64,000 bases of DNA from Leptospira koniambonensis (GTDB taxonomy: Bacteria > Spirochaetota > Leptospiria > Leptospirales > Leptospiraceae), in contig NZ_RQFY01000007.1 in assembly GCF_004769555.1 (NCBI RefSeq), positions 1 through 64,000 on the forward strand, written 5' to 3'. Shown in pieces: positions 8,038 through 17,101 of this stretch. Below the pieces are notes generated by a model that had not been told where the DNA came from, searched no databases, and saw nothing but the letters and a program-made list of their open reading frames with translations. Numbering within the stretch: position 1 is the stretch's first letter; each line of letters begins with the position of its first letter. The position numbers were made by a program, and so were the translations under genes.

Positions 8038-8631
8038 ATGAATAATTTACCTAACTCAACTAAGGAAAAGATTTTTTCTTTTTTAATCGGAGATATTTCC
8101 TTAATAGAGTTTGAAGCTTTTCTATATGAATCCAAGGAAATTGAGAATTGTTTTAAATATGACGATTATATAGAATTAATCTCATTAAACTTCAATAAGA
8201 CTAACAATAGATATGAAGCATTTAAAATAATTGAAGGAAATATTGATATATCAGAGTTTGTGGTTTGGAAATTAAATAAAACCCTAAATAACATTCTGAA
8301 TAAAGGTAAACAATACCCAGAATCAATCGTTTCTCTTTATGATTTATATTGCAAAGGATACTATTTTTTAGAAAAGCTTGGATTAATGTATGGAAATGCA
8401 TTAGATTACCCTAAAGAATATGATTATGATAAAAATATATCTGAACTAAGCGAGTTAGAACAAATGAAATTGGCAGATGCTTTTTATCCGGAAATTATTC
8501 CCGCTGTACAATTGGTTCAGCAGTTTATAAAAGATAAAAAAATAATCTTAACTGGAAAATTAGGTAGTTTAGACAGATATGAATACATTGATAATAGAAA
8601 TGACGAAGAAAGAATTCAAACTGAATTCTGA
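8038..8631 (+). CDS. Hypothetical protein (cassette J)
   Basis: A 197-residue acidic helical protein with no signal peptide or membrane segment. The composition and EFEAFLYES...YIELISLNFN...EFVVWKLNKTLNNIL pattern recall small contact-dependent immunity-like proteins, but I cannot assign a family. The ATG at 8038 has only a poor ribosome site. It is the sole gene of cassette J (8001-8838). Confidence 0.6.
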   Translation: MNNLPNSTKEKIFSFLIGDISLIEFEAFLYESKEIENCFKYDDYIELISLNFNKTNNRYEAFKIIEGNIDISEFVVWKLNKTLNNILNKGKQYPESIVSLYDLYCKGYYFLEKLGLMYGNALDYPKEYDYDKNISELSELEQMKLADAFYPEIIPAVQLVQQFIKDKKIILTGKLGSLDRYEYIDNRNDEERIQTEF

Positions 8632-8700
8632 GATGCGGAAAGTAATTAAAGATTGTTGAAGTGCTGTAAGTTGAAATGGCGCTAACAGAATCACTACGTC

Positions 8701-8844
8701 GCCTAACTGTCGGTGCTTCCGCTCCGCTCGTGGATCGTTAACACGACCACTCACTTGGGCTTCGCCACATATTGCATTGTCACTGCGCTTGCAGTGGCAA
8801 GCTCGTGCCAACCGCAAAACGTCGGAACACCTTGGTCGTTATAC
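8701..8844 (+). repeat. attC site 11, closes cassette J
   Basis: R'' GCCTAAC 8701-8707; R' GTTATAC 8838-8844. Own-end match is 12 of 14. Confidence 0.92.
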
Positions 8845-8879
8845 GCCATGCTTAAATTTATTGCATAAAAAGGAATTAT

Positions 8880-9992
8880 ATGTCAATTGAAACAGTAAAA
8901 CAACATATATTCAAATTTTCCTCTAGCAGGTTGGAAGATTATCAAGAAAATATTAAGGAACTTAGACCAGATAAAGGATATGGAAAGTTCCCAAAGAACG
9001 TTGAAATCCAAAACTTGATGAGAGATATCAAGGCAAATATTGAAGACCACCAAATTGGAATGCGGATTCCGGAAGATTATGCATCGCCAGAACAATTCAT
9101 TAACTACTTAACGAAATTCAGAAAATTTCTTATTACTAAAAGGGTAATATTTTCTGATCTAGGCAAATATTATAATAAAAAAGAAGATAAAGAATGGGAT
9201 TATCCTGCAGTTATTGCAAAGGAAATGTTAGAAGAATGTATCTCTTTACTAGATTTTGCTTTGCAAGATGAAGAAGTTGTCGCTTTACGAAGTCCAAAAT
9301 TTCACTCCTTTAAATCATATTTTAATTCTCTCACAATGCCGCAGGCATCTTTATTGGGAGCAATATTAGTATTTTTTACGAGCATATTTACTGCAGTTCC
9401 GACGTATTTTATAACAAAAGAAACCTATCAAGTTCCTACTGATCAAGAAATTGCTGATAAATTCAAAGAGCAAATTAATGTTCAAGAAGGATTTCGGAAA
9501 TATGCATACCCGAATATGGGAATCTCATTCATAACTCCTGATGATTGGAGAGTGGAAGATGCAGCAGCAACTTTTGGCGGGGGTGAGTTATACTTAATCA
9601 AAAAGTATGATCAAGATAATGCAGCTATCGGAATTAGACTAGTTATTAGATCAGTTCAATCTAGATACTTGAATGCGCCAGAAATCGAAATGAATAACCA
9701 ACTTGAAGTCTGGCGCAAATCCGATAAAAATGCTGGTAAAAAAGATGTTATAATTTCTGGAAATTATGGGTATTTGTTTAGCTATAATCAACCCCTTGGT
9801 GGCAAAACATTAGTAAATGTGCGTGTATATTGGGTAAGACTAATCCCCAAAGTTAAATTAGAAATATGGGCTCATGCCTATTCTAACGATTTGGAAAAAG
9901 ATTCATTTTGGCGTGAAGTAGATGGCATAGTGAATAGCGTTCAGACAATTGATGAATTGATTTATAAAAAGAAGAAGATTGTTACTCAATAA
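8880..9992 (+). CDS. Membrane protein with PsbP-like C-terminal domain (cassette K)
   Basis: A 370-residue protein, the largest in the intact part of the array. Residues 1-150 are a charged helical cytoplasmic domain. A single transmembrane helix follows (about 157-178, ASLLGAILVFFTSIFTAVPTYF). The C-terminal domain starts at YAYPNMGISFITPDDWRVED, which resembles the opening of PsbP/DUF1795-type domains and would lie outside the membrane. AAGGAATT precedes the ATG at 8880. Function is unknown; the domain suggestion is tentative. Confidence 0.6.
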   Translation: MSIETVKQHIFKFSSSRLEDYQENIKELRPDKGYGKFPKNVEIQNLMRDIKANIEDHQIGMRIPEDYASPEQFINYLTKFRKFLITKRVIFSDLGKYYNKKEDKEWDYPAVIAKEMLEECISLLDFALQDEEVVALRSPKFHSFKSYFNSLTMPQASLLGAILVFFTSIFTAVPTYFITKETYQVPTDQEIADKFKEQINVQEGFRKYAYPNMGISFITPDDWRVEDAAATFGGGELYLIKKYDQDNAAIGIRLVIRSVQSRYLNAPEIEMNNQLEVWRKSDKNAGKKDVIISGNYGYLFSYNQPLGGKTLVNVRVYWVRLIPKVKLEIWAHAYSNDLEKDSFWREVDGIVNSVQTIDELIYKKKKIVTQ

Positions 9993-10001
9993 ATGCACGG
10001 C

Positions 10002-10126
10002 GTATAACTAAAAAGTTGTCGTGGCGCTTCGGGCTTGCTTGGGCTTCGCCACATTTGCTTCTGTCACGCACTTGCTTACGCAAGCATCGTGCCATCGCAA
10101 ACGTCGGAACGCCTTGGTCGTTTATC
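10002..10126 (+). repeat. attC site 12, closes cassette K
   Basis: R'' GTATAAC 10002-10008; R' GTTTATC 10120-10126 is atypical. The cassette's own ends match at 13 of 14 positions, although the right-hand neighbour's start does not match at all. Confidence 0.88.
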
Positions 10127-10148
10127 AATAAAATTTTAGAAGGAAAAA

Positions 10149-10787
10149 ATGAATCTAATTAATGTAATGAAAGTAGCAATGCTGATCCTGGCTGCTGCGA
10201 CAATGAATACTTGTAAGTCAGCTCAGGAGAATATCCAAATATCGAAGAACCAAGATTATAGATCAAATTCCGGAATCTTTTCTCTAAAAATTCCTTCTGA
10301 TCTTTCATTAGGACCCAAATTGAATGAATCCAATAATGCTATTACGATACTGGATGATTTAGGCGGGTTATATAGAATTGAATATATTAAGCTTTCAAAA
10401 GAATTTCTTACCGATGCAGAATCAAAGAAAGCTTCTCCCTTGGAGATTCTGCAATTTTTCAGCGTCGTTAATTTTTTTGAGAAAGGTCTTCTGACGGCAA
10501 TACCAAATAGCAAATTAATTTCTAATAAATCTTATGAAGGGAAAAACGGTATTTACCACCTTATGCTATTATTTATACCGGGAGGGTCATCTTTTTCAGT
10601 TAACGGTAAAAGAAGCGATATTCATCGGGGAGTGGTTACTGTTAAGATCGACGGCTATATTTTTCTAGTTCATACTCAAGAAAAGATGTCAATCTTGGGT
10701 AAGATGCCTAAATTAAGTGTTGAAGAACTTGAAAAGGATCTCTTTTCCAGGGGATTAAGTTTAATTGATTCAATTCAAATTAATTAA
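10149..10787 (+). CDS. Lipoprotein, PsbP-like (cassette L)
   Basis: A 212-residue protein with a lipoprotein signal (about 1-22, Cys after MLILAAATMNT). The mature part begins with a short linker and the SGIFSLKIPSDLSL segment typical of PsbP/DUF1795-like domains, here assigned tentatively. An AGAAGGA site lies 6 nt before the ATG. The cassette's left end (GTTTATC) is unlike its right end. Confidence 0.6.
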   Translation: MNLINVMKVAMLILAAATMNTCKSAQENIQISKNQDYRSNSGIFSLKIPSDLSLGPKLNESNNAITILDDLGGLYRIEYIKLSKEFLTDAESKKASPLEILQFFSVVNFFEKGLLTAIPNSKLISNKSYEGKNGIYHLMLLFIPGGSSFSVNGKRSDIHRGVVTVKIDGYIFLVHTQEKMSILGKMPKLSVEELEKDLFSRGLSLIDSIQIN

Positions 10788-10797
10788 TAATCACTGC

Positions 10798-10938
10798 GCT
10801 TAACTATCGGGTTGGCGTTGCGCTTCGTGGATCGCTTCGCGACCACTCACTCGGGCTACGCCACATTTGCTTCTGTCACTGCGCTTGCTTGCGCAAGCTC
10901 GTGCCATCGTAAACGTCGGAACACCTTGGTCGTTATGC
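10798..10938 (+). repeat. attC site 13, closes cassette L
   Basis: R'' GCTTAAC 10798-10804; R' GTTATGC 10932-10938. This cassette is an exception: its two ends are not complementary beyond the core. Confidence 0.9.
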
Positions 10939-10964
10939 GAAAGATTGCAAAAATTAATATTACG

Positions 10965-11576
10965 ATGAAATTAGTTAACGAAAAGTTTTATTCAATAGAA
11001 ATGGAAAGGTCTCCAGTTAAATATGCGCGCCTGATGGGTTTTGTTTCAGGAAGAGAGCGCCGAGAAATCTGCAAATTAGAGGGTAAATGGGAATGGGAAC
11101 CAGTTGCAGACTCAGAAATAATGATTGAAGATTACAGGGCGATTGAATGGCCAGATCTCTTACCAGACTATTATGAAGGGAAATACTTTATATTTTCAGA
11201 TCCTTTCTTTAACTTTATCCATTCATTAGGAATTCCTTATTGTCGGGGATTTAACGTATCCATTTTGAGTCCTTATCCTAAGGGTTTACCAATTGACGAT
11301 ATGCCAAACTATTATCTTATGAATACAGATAGCATTTCAGGCGGAAGACTAATTCACGATCCGCCTCTAGTATATCATCAAAAAATTTGTCCAGAATGTG
11401 GTCAGCGACGAGTGGACGTGAAAAGTATTTCAATTCCTAGAAAGAGTTTTGTTGATCCTTTAAGCTGGAATGGTATAATGCTTTTTTCGATAAAGTCACG
11501 ATTATATTGTACAGAAGAATTTGTAAAATTGATTCGCAAAAGCGATTTTACAAACATCAGATTTACATTATATTAA
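10965..11576 (+). CDS. Hypothetical protein with one CPxCG knuckle (cassette M)
   Basis: A 203-residue soluble protein. Only one zinc-knuckle-like pair is visible (CPECGQRR, about residue 140); a second pair is absent. Aromatic residues are frequent. The frame is open through the attC site. I chose ATG 10965; an ATG at 10935 inside R' is in frame and would add ten residues. No family is recognised. Confidence 0.6.
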   Translation: MKLVNEKFYSIEMERSPVKYARLMGFVSGRERREICKLEGKWEWEPVADSEIMIEDYRAIEWPDLLPDYYEGKYFIFSDPFFNFIHSLGIPYCRGFNVSILSPYPKGLPIDDMPNYYLMNTDSISGGRLIHDPPLVYHQKICPECGQRRVDVKSISIPRKSFVDPLSWNGIMLFSIKSRLYCTEEFVKLIRKSDFTNIRFTLY

Positions 11577-11624
11577 AATCTGATTGGAAATTCTTTGTGC
11601 AAGTTGTAGTTAATGCAATCCTTC

Positions 11625-11795
11625 GCATAACTACGGCTTATCGCTTCGCTGCTGGATTCGCAAGCGAACTCTTGCTCGGGTTACACCACATTGCCCTCCG
11701 TCGCGTTTCTTGCTATTGCAAGAAATCGCGCCGACGCTAACGCCTCCATCGGAGGCTCAGTTACGGACAACGTCGTCAAGCCTTGGTCTTTAGGC
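11625..11795 (+). repeat. attC site 14, closes cassette M
   Basis: R'' GCATAAC 11625-11631; R' position TTTAGGC (11789-11795) has T in place of the crossover G. The cassette's own ends match at 17 of 18 positions (10932-10949 against 11614-11631), among the closest matches in the array. Confidence 0.9.
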
Positions 11796-11810
11796 GCAAT
11801 ATTTATAATC

Positions 11811-12374
11811 ATGTACATAGAAAATATACTCATCGCATTTTATTCAATGTTAGGAATAATTATTTTTCTATCAACGATAGCATACGTTCTCGTCTTTCTT
11901 ACAGATTATCGAGATTTTTCAATAGATTTTCGAAATGGAATTTTGATTCGAGAATTGAAACTTTCCCGGCTAAATCTTGATTTTATTCCTAATAAAATTC
12001 ATAAATTCGATAATGGGGTTGTAAAAGTTATCTCAGCAAGTTTGGTACTTGTTAGAAGAAAACTTAGTTCAGAGACCATAGCATCAGTGGGAAGGCGAGA
12101 GCCAATGGTTTATTGTTCAATAGAATTGGTGTCTGGAGTTTGGGAGGCAAAGATCAAAATTTCCTATGTTTCTGTAATTTTGCTTTTATATCCTTTATTC
12201 TTTTTCGGAATTATTTCATTTAATTTCATTTCTGTATTAAAATTTCATCCATTATCCTTTGTATTATTACTAATTCCATTTGGTGTCGTAAGCTTTCTAT
12301 ATTCTATAATCGAAGCTGAAGCGGTCGATCAGATGTATAAAATATTTGCGGAATTTTCGGAAATAGTTTCTTAA
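11811..12374 (+). CDS. Hypothetical membrane protein (cassette N)
   Basis: A 187-residue protein with one N-terminal transmembrane helix (about 4-27) and two adjacent hydrophobic helices near 118-165. A soluble loop of about 90 residues lies between them. No family is recognised. The frame is open upstream into attC; ATG 11811 is taken as the start because the hydrophobic segment begins there. Confidence 0.6.
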   Translation: MYIENILIAFYSMLGIIIFLSTIAYVLVFLTDYRDFSIDFRNGILIRELKLSRLNLDFIPNKIHKFDNGVVKVISASLVLVRRKLSSETIASVGRREPMVYCSIELVSGVWEAKIKISYVSVILLLYPLFFFGIISFNFISVLKFHPLSFVLLLIPFGVVSFLYSIIEAEAVDQMYKIFAEFSEIVS

Positions 12375-12403
12375 ACTTTTATTTCTACTAACGAAAATAC
12401 TGC

Positions 12404-12544
12404 GCGTAACTGTCGGTGCTTCCGCTACGCTTCGAGATCGCTAACGCGACTCTCGCTCGGGCTTCGCCACATTCGCTTCCGTCACTTGTCTTGCAAAGCA
12501 AGCCTCGTGCCATCGCAAACGTCGGAACACCTTGGTCGTTAGGC
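12404..12544 (+). repeat. attC site 15, closes cassette N
   Basis: R'' GCGTAAC 12404-12410; R' GTTAGGC 12538-12544. Own-end match is 14 of 16. Confidence 0.92.
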
Positions 12545-12586
12545 GCAAGGCATTGAAATTTTTTCCTCGTATTAAATCTTTTCTAT

Positions 12587-12871
12587 ATGGGCTTGCTTTC
12601 CAGATTTCTTCTCTTGATAAAAATGAAATCGCAGGATGATGAATCTTGCCGAGTTTGTGGATATCACTTAGGATATAAACCATGGGGAGATGATGGGAAA
12701 TCACCAGATTATACAATATGCGATTGTTGTGGAACTGAATTCGGATATGAAGATAGTAGCTTATCTAGCATTAGAATAAAGAGAGAGAAGTGGCTATCTT
12801 CTGGGTATTCACTTATGGATTTTTCAGGGATGAAACAACAATTATCTAGAATTCCCAAAAAGTACTTATAA
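12587..12871 (+). CDS. Small zinc-ribbon protein (cassette O, first gene)
   Basis: Up to 94 residues, with a four-Cys zinc ribbon: CRVCGYHLG near residue 22 and CDCCGTEFGYED near 49. Small proteins of this CxxCGY/CxCCGxEFGYxD pattern are widespread hypotheticals. The start is uncertain: ATG 12587 adds a short hydrophobic leader, while ATG 12623 (82 residues) begins just before the ribbon. It shares its cassette with the next gene. Confidence 0.65.
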   Translation: MGLLSRFLLLIKMKSQDDESCRVCGYHLGYKPWGDDGKSPDYTICDCCGTEFGYEDSSLSSIRIKREKWLSSGYSLMDFSGMKQQLSRIPKKYL

Positions 12872-12889
12872 GATATTAATAGATCCAAT

Positions 12890-13210
12890 ATGCAAATTAA
12901 CAAACTGAATATTATAATCGGAGAGGTGTTAGCTGCCGCGTCATCAGGTCCTTTTTTCGATCATGATGAAGAATTTTCTACAATATTCGGGCTACACCGT
13001 TTTGAGGTTGCAGAGATCGCTAATAATTGGTCAATGCAGATAAAAGATCCTGAAACGACTGTAACAGCCGTCAATAATAGCTTTAATAATCTCTTAGGTT
13101 ATCCCCATGGAATGGATGACCAACGGTCTGGCTGGATTTCTATGTCGCAAGGTGAATTACAAACTGTATTTCAAGAATGGAAAAGAAGTCTGCAGTCGCA
13201 AGAAGATTGA
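12890..13210 (+). CDS. Hypothetical protein (cassette O, second gene)
   Basis: A 106-residue soluble protein (IIIGEVLAAASSGPFFDHDEEFSTIFG at the N terminus, then a conserved-looking LLGYPHGMDD segment). No family is assigned. It follows the zinc-ribbon gene by 18 nt with no attC between. The two cassette ends are complementary (15 of 18), showing that both genes form one mobile unit. Confidence 0.6.
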   Translation: MQINKLNIIIGEVLAAASSGPFFDHDEEFSTIFGLHRFEVAEIANNWSMQIKDPETTVTAVNNSFNNLLGYPHGMDDQRSGWISMSQGELQTVFQEWKRSLQSQED

Positions 13211-13234
13211 AAGCTTAGTAAACCAATGCCCATC

Positions 13235-13363
13235 GCCTAACTGTCGGTGCTTCTGCTACGCTCGGGCTTGGCCACATTTCGCTTTGTCACTCGTCTTGCA
13301 TAGCAAGCCTCGCGCCAAGTCCTAACGGACTCGCGAAACGTCTTCAAGCCTTGGTCGTTAGCC
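13235..13363 (+). repeat. attC site 16, closes cassette O
   Basis: R'' GCCTAAC 13235-13241; R' GTTAGCC 13357-13363. The first inner hairpin is missing. Confidence 0.9.
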
Positions 13364-13377
13364 GAAATGGAATTCAT

Positions 13378-14118
13378 ATGCAAAGAAGTAGTAATAAAGT
13401 AAATAGGAGAAAGAATGTAAGCAATAGCTCGGATATTTTAGGGTCAATCATAATGGTTCCTATTATTCTAATAATCGCTTCCCCATTTATTGCCTATGCT
13501 ATATTCGGAGTCATTCTCGCTCAAAAATTTTTGCAAATAGTTGCTATGGCCTCAGGAATAGAAAATGTAATTGGTACGTATTATGGGGGCGTGCATGTAA
13601 TTCTTCTATTATGGCTAACCGGGATTATAGGTTTTCCTGCTTTGTTACTAATTTTGAAGTGGAGATTTATTGATAAGAAGCCAAAGAAAAAGGAGATTAG
13701 AACATATAACCGCCTATTGTTGGGAGTATTCTCGGTATTTGCACTAGTAGCTCTTTATACTATTAAGAGCTACGTAATTGTAACTCCAAAGAAAATATAT
13801 ATTTCTGGAATTGCTACATTATTTCACCGAAAAGAATTTAGTTATCATGAGATTTCAGATTTAATAATTAAAGCTACACGAAGTAAATCACATTATCAAC
13901 TTTCTATTGATCTAGATCTTGGCGGTGAGCGTATTAAGCTAAATGAAATTGGCTATTTTGCTGCGGGAAATTCTATCCCATTGTCTGAAAATGCTATCCC
14001 GTTAATCCGAGGTATATATCTCTTTCTCAAAGAAAATGCCCCTAATAAAATAAAAATCAATTATAAGTATCTCAACGATAATCAAATTGAATACTTAAAT
14101 GAAATAATGCAAAATTAA
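13378..14118 (+). CDS. Hypothetical membrane protein (cassette P)
   Basis: A 246-residue protein with three or four hydrophobic helices (about 22-45, 63-85, 105-130). A C-terminal soluble domain of about 100 residues (VTPKKIYISGIATLFHRKEFSYHEISDLII) resembles a bacterial PH-like fold. The ATG at 13378 lies 20 nt inside the cassette. Function is unknown; the PH comparison is tentative. Confidence 0.6.
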   Translation: MQRSSNKVNRRKNVSNSSDILGSIIMVPIILIIASPFIAYAIFGVILAQKFLQIVAMASGIENVIGTYYGGVHVILLLWLTGIIGFPALLLILKWRFIDKKPKKKEIRTYNRLLLGVFSVFALVALYTIKSYVIVTPKKIYISGIATLFHRKEFSYHEISDLIIKATRSKSHYQLSIDLDLGGERIKLNEIGYFAAGNSIPLSENAIPLIRGIYLFLKENAPNKIKINYKYLNDNQIEYLNEIMQN

Positions 14119-14128
14119 ATTCCACGTC

Positions 14129-14194
14129 GCCTAACTTACGGTGCTTCCGCTCCGCTCGAGGATCGCTAACGTAGGAACACCTTGGTCGTTATGC
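14129..14194 (+). repeat. attC site 17 (66 bp), closes cassette P
   Basis: R'' GCCTAAC 14129-14135; R' GTTATGC 14188-14194. Nearly all the variable middle is deleted, but both outer stems remain. Own-end match is 15 of 18. Confidence 0.9.
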
Positions 14195-14235
14195 GCCATT
14201 GACAGAATGTCCTTCTTTAATTGAACATACGGTGC

Positions 14236-14754
14236 ATGAAAAAAATTGATTATTCAAAGCTATATTCATTTCCACACAAGTTTAGAAAGGATGCAACGGA
14301 AGGCTTTGTCGTCGATCAAGACAAAGAAAGATTGATAATTTGGCGAAATTCTCACGATTATATATTAGATGGGTTTGTTTTATTAGAGCGAGGGAATATC
14401 CTCTCAGTTGACCGCAGACCGAGACAAAAATTTACCGAAGCGGTTCTAAAACTTAAATACAAAAGGCTGAAGCAAAAGGCGATTTTAAAAAATAATCTTG
14501 AATCTACATTATTAGCGATCACAAAAAAATATAAGATTATCTTTATTGAACAAAGGAAAGTAGATATTGGATTTGTTGGAAAGTTTATTAAACTTGAAAA
14601 TAAAGTTCTGTATCTTAAATCGATGGGACTTAAAGGGGAATGGGAAGAAGTAATGGAATTTCCTGTTAAAAGTATTCAGAGGATTGAATTTAATTCAGAT
14701 TATTTAAATGCTCTTTTGCTTTATAGAAAGCATAAGTATAGAGATATTATATAG
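14236..14754 (+). CDS. Hypothetical protein (cassette Q)
   Basis: A 172-residue basic soluble protein with no recognised domain or signal. The pattern VLLERGNILSVDRRPRQKFTEAVLKLKYKRL suggests a small beta domain followed by a helix. An in-frame TTG at 14221 exists, but ATG 14236 is preferred. It is the only gene of cassette Q (14189-14853). Confidence 0.6.
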   Translation: MKKIDYSKLYSFPHKFRKDATEGFVVDQDKERLIIWRNSHDYILDGFVLLERGNILSVDRRPRQKFTEAVLKLKYKRLKQKAILKNNLESTLLAITKKYKIIFIEQRKVDIGFVGKFIKLENKVLYLKSMGLKGEWEEVMEFPVKSIQRIEFNSDYLNALLLYRKHKYRDII

Positions 14755-14770
14755 GAATTCTGTCAACCGC

Positions 14771-14859
14771 GCATAACTATCGGTGCTTCCGCTCCGCTTC
14801 GAGATCGCTCCGCAACTCTCGCGCCAGCGTGAAACGTCGGAACACCTTGGTCGTTAGGC
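14771..14859 (+). repeat. attC site 18 (short form), closes cassette Q
   Basis: R'' GCATAAC 14771-14777; R' GTTAGGC 14853-14859. The cassette ends match over 24 nt (14188-14211 against 14754-14777, 20 of 24), the longest extension seen. Confidence 0.92.
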
Positions 14860-14989
14860 GAAAAAAGCACCAAATCCGTCTTAAATCAGAAATAGAAAAT
14901 TCGGAATTGATGCATACCAGTAAGAATTCATATTTTATTCGTTAAATTAGTAAATAGTAACAAATTAAAAGAAATCGGGAGAATAACAA

Positions 14990-15394
14990 ATGGATCCTAT
15001 TGCTTACAGGGGCATAGAAAGACTAATCATAGCTTTTGGAGGGATATTTTTTGGATATTTAGGTTACCGACTATTTATGAAAGGAATAACCACGACTAAA
15101 AGTGATTTGAAATTTGAATCGGTGGGCTTAAATATAGTATTCTCTGGAACTGGGCCTGGTTTGTTTTTCATGATATTTGGTGCCATCATTCTGATAACTT
15201 CTCTTTATAGCGGAGGTGTATCGATTAGTGAGAAGACTTCATTAGATGGGAAGAATACGGAAGTGATTGCGTTGCCTGCTTCTGTTGATTCTAATGAATC
15301 TGAAAAAGCTAAAGTTAAACCGAAATTATCGGAAGAGAAGCCTTCAAAGAATGAAAAGCCAACTCGTGAAACTCATACACAGATGGGTCTCTGA
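14990..15394 (+). CDS. Small membrane protein with charged tail (cassette R)
   Basis: A 134-residue protein with two transmembrane helices (about 10-28 and 49-72) and a hydrophilic Lys/Glu-rich tail that looks disordered. GGGAG lies 8 nt before the ATG at 14990. The 136-nt leader of this cassette carries no other gene. No family is recognised. Confidence 0.6.
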   Translation: MDPIAYRGIERLIIAFGGIFFGYLGYRLFMKGITTTKSDLKFESVGLNIVFSGTGPGLFFMIFGAIILITSLYSGGVSISEKTSLDGKNTEVIALPASVDSNESEKAKVKPKLSEEKPSKNEKPTRETHTQMGL

Positions 15395-15424
15395 ATAATG
15401 TCCGTTTATTAAGGTGCTTTCATC

Positions 15425-15576
15425 GGCTAACTTTCGGCTCTGACGCATCGCTTCGAGATGCTTCGCACTCTCGCTTGGCCTTCGGCACATTTCGCTTTGT
15501 CATTCGCCTTGCAAAGCAAGTCTCGCGCCAAGTCCTAACGGACTCGCGAAACGTCGCCAAGCCTTGGTTGTTAGGC
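15425..15576 (+). repeat. attC site 19, closes cassette R
   Basis: R'' GGCTAAC 15425-15431; R' GTTAGGC 15570-15576. The middle reads GCCTTCGGC instead of GGCTTCGCC, a compensatory inversion of the small central stem. Confidence 0.92.
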
Positions 15577-15683
15577 GCAATTTTTCAACCTTTACATTCT
15601 TCATGAAATCAAAAAAGCTGAATTCTTGCCCTTTCAGAATATTTAGCCGACACCAAAGACTTTTTAGGATGGATGTAGCTTAA

Positions 15684-16058
15684 ATGCGTAAAGTAGTATT
15701 CATTATATTAATTAGCTTTTTGTTTTCGTGTGATGGTATTTTGAGAATAGAAAATAATGTTTTTATTAAGAATAAAATCGATTCAAAATTATATTTATCG
15801 AAGTTTACTGGTGAATGTGATATCTATTTCAATTTACTTGAGATTAAGGGTGTTGCATTCACTCCTAACCCTGAAAAAATAATATATCGAGATAAAGTTT
15901 TTGTAAAAGATGGGGTTTTGGAATATCAAACAATAACCTGGGGAAAAGAGTCGAAATACAAGGTTCATTTGAAATGTCCAAACTACAAAGAAGTTGTTAG
16001 GGAATTTGATTTTCCGGCGATAGAACCGGCTTATTATTACTTTGAACTTGAAAAATAA
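15684..16058 (+). CDS. Small lipoprotein (cassette S)
   Basis: A 124-residue protein with a lipoprotein signal peptide (FIILISFLFSC, Cys16). The mature domain is beta-rich with two further Cys residues. No known family. It is the only gene of cassette S (15571-16262). Confidence 0.65.
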   Translation: MRKVVFIILISFLFSCDGILRIENNVFIKNKIDSKLYLSKFTGECDIYFNLLEIKGVAFTPNPEKIIYRDKVFVKDGVLEYQTITWGKESKYKVHLKCPNYKEVVREFDFPAIEPAYYYFELEK

Positions 16059-16128
16059 GGCAAATCAAACATTTCGAAATGCTGAAGTTGAAGTGTTCAA
16101 TATACTCATTATATTTATAAAAAACTGC

Positions 16129-16268
16129 GTCTAACTTACGGGTTGGCGTTACGCTTCGAGATCGCTACGCGACTCTCGCTCCAGGCTACGCCACATTTCG
16201 CTTTGTCACTCACCTTGCGAAGCAAGCTCGCGCCATTGCAAACGTCGGAACACCTCGAATCGTTAGGC
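16129..16268 (+). repeat. attC site 20, closes cassette S
   Basis: R'' GTCTAAC 16129-16135; R' GTTAGGC 16262-16268. Own-end match is 14 of 16. The usual CTTGGTCG is altered to CTCGAATCG. Confidence 0.9.
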
Positions 16269-16289
16269 GCCATTTATTTAAGGAATAAC

Positions 16290-16817
16290 ATGAAAAAGAT
16301 AAAATTTTCAATACTAGCACTTTTAATAGTAACTTGTGCAAGTGCTTGTTTGCACAAAAATATTGATGAAGCTATATTCGCCTCATTGGAAAGAGAAGTT
16401 TCCCATAATGACTGGGGGAGCTATAATAAAGAAAAAGCCAGAATATTCGAGAATATTTATAACGAAAATTCTACAGATAAACGCTTTGCCTCGCTCCTCT
16501 TTGATTATCTTAATACAGAAGAAAGATGTTATTGGATAGGTATTTATTTGGATGAAACATCTTATACCAAAATAAAAAACTATGACTTATCAGTAAAAGT
16601 GTTGGAGAAGGGTCTTTCATTGACACAACATGATGCTGATAAGGTTCGTTTCTACTTTATATTGGGCAAAAAGTATTATTATAAGAAAAAATTTAGCGAA
16701 GCTAAAAGCTATCTTGTAATAGGTAATCGATTATCGGAGAAATATCCAGGAACTGTTCCTACATGGAATGACGATGAAGAGTACGATGAGATAATGAAAT
16801 TCATTAGAAGCAAATAA
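16290..16817 (+). CDS. Lipoprotein with TPR-like repeats (cassette T)
   Basis: A 175-residue protein. The signal peptide (IKFSILALLIVTCASAC) ends at a lipobox Cys. The C-terminal half (about 95-160) is helical and TPR-like (LSVKVLEKGLSLTQHDADKVRFYFILGKKYY, then FSEAKSYLVIGNRLSEKYPG). The frame is open into the attC; ATG 16290 has AAGGA about 7 nt upstream and starts at the signal peptide. Presumably an envelope protein that binds partners. Confidence 0.65.
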   Translation: MKKIKFSILALLIVTCASACLHKNIDEAIFASLEREVSHNDWGSYNKEKARIFENIYNENSTDKRFASLLFDYLNTEERCYWIGIYLDETSYTKIKNYDLSVKVLEKGLSLTQHDADKVRFYFILGKKYYYKKKFSEAKSYLVIGNRLSEKYPGTVPTWNDDEEYDEIMKFIRSK

Positions 16818-16822
16818 AACGG

Positions 16823-16977
16823 CGCCTAACTATCGGTGCTTCCGCTTCGCTTCGAGATCGCTACGCGACTCTCGCTCCAGGCTTCGCCACATTCTGCTTT
16901 GTCACTCGTCTTGCATGGGAAGTCTCGTGCCAAGTGCTTGCGCCATCGCAAACGTCGGAACACCTTGGTCGTTAGAC
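16823..16977 (+). repeat. attC site 21, closes cassette T
   Basis: R'' GCCTAAC 16823-16829; R' GTTAGAC 16971-16977. The own-end match continues 7 nt beyond the core with a single bulged A. Confidence 0.92.
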
Positions 16978-17101
16978 GCCATAAATTAAAATAGTTTCTT
17001 TTTATCAGAACTAATAGAAATAATGGTTCTTTGTTTCATTATGTAGATGAAACTGAATTGATTAAATTCGTGTGCGAATAGGATAATAATAGAACTACAC
17101 T

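Noticed and set aside
10812..10964. Long N-terminal extensions of cassette genes reading through attC (10812, 11691, 16143, 17379, 20680)
   Set aside because: The extra residues are translated attC sequence; real starts lie after R', often with a ribosome site or signal peptide.
1194..12716. Open frames lying inside attC sites on both strands (e.g. 1194-1376 minus, 1997-2194 minus, 2733-3005 minus, 4456-4695 minus, 12441-12716 minus)
   Set aside because: They translate the attC repeat itself and give the same peptide scraps at every site (LRFEIAFATLAR and similar).
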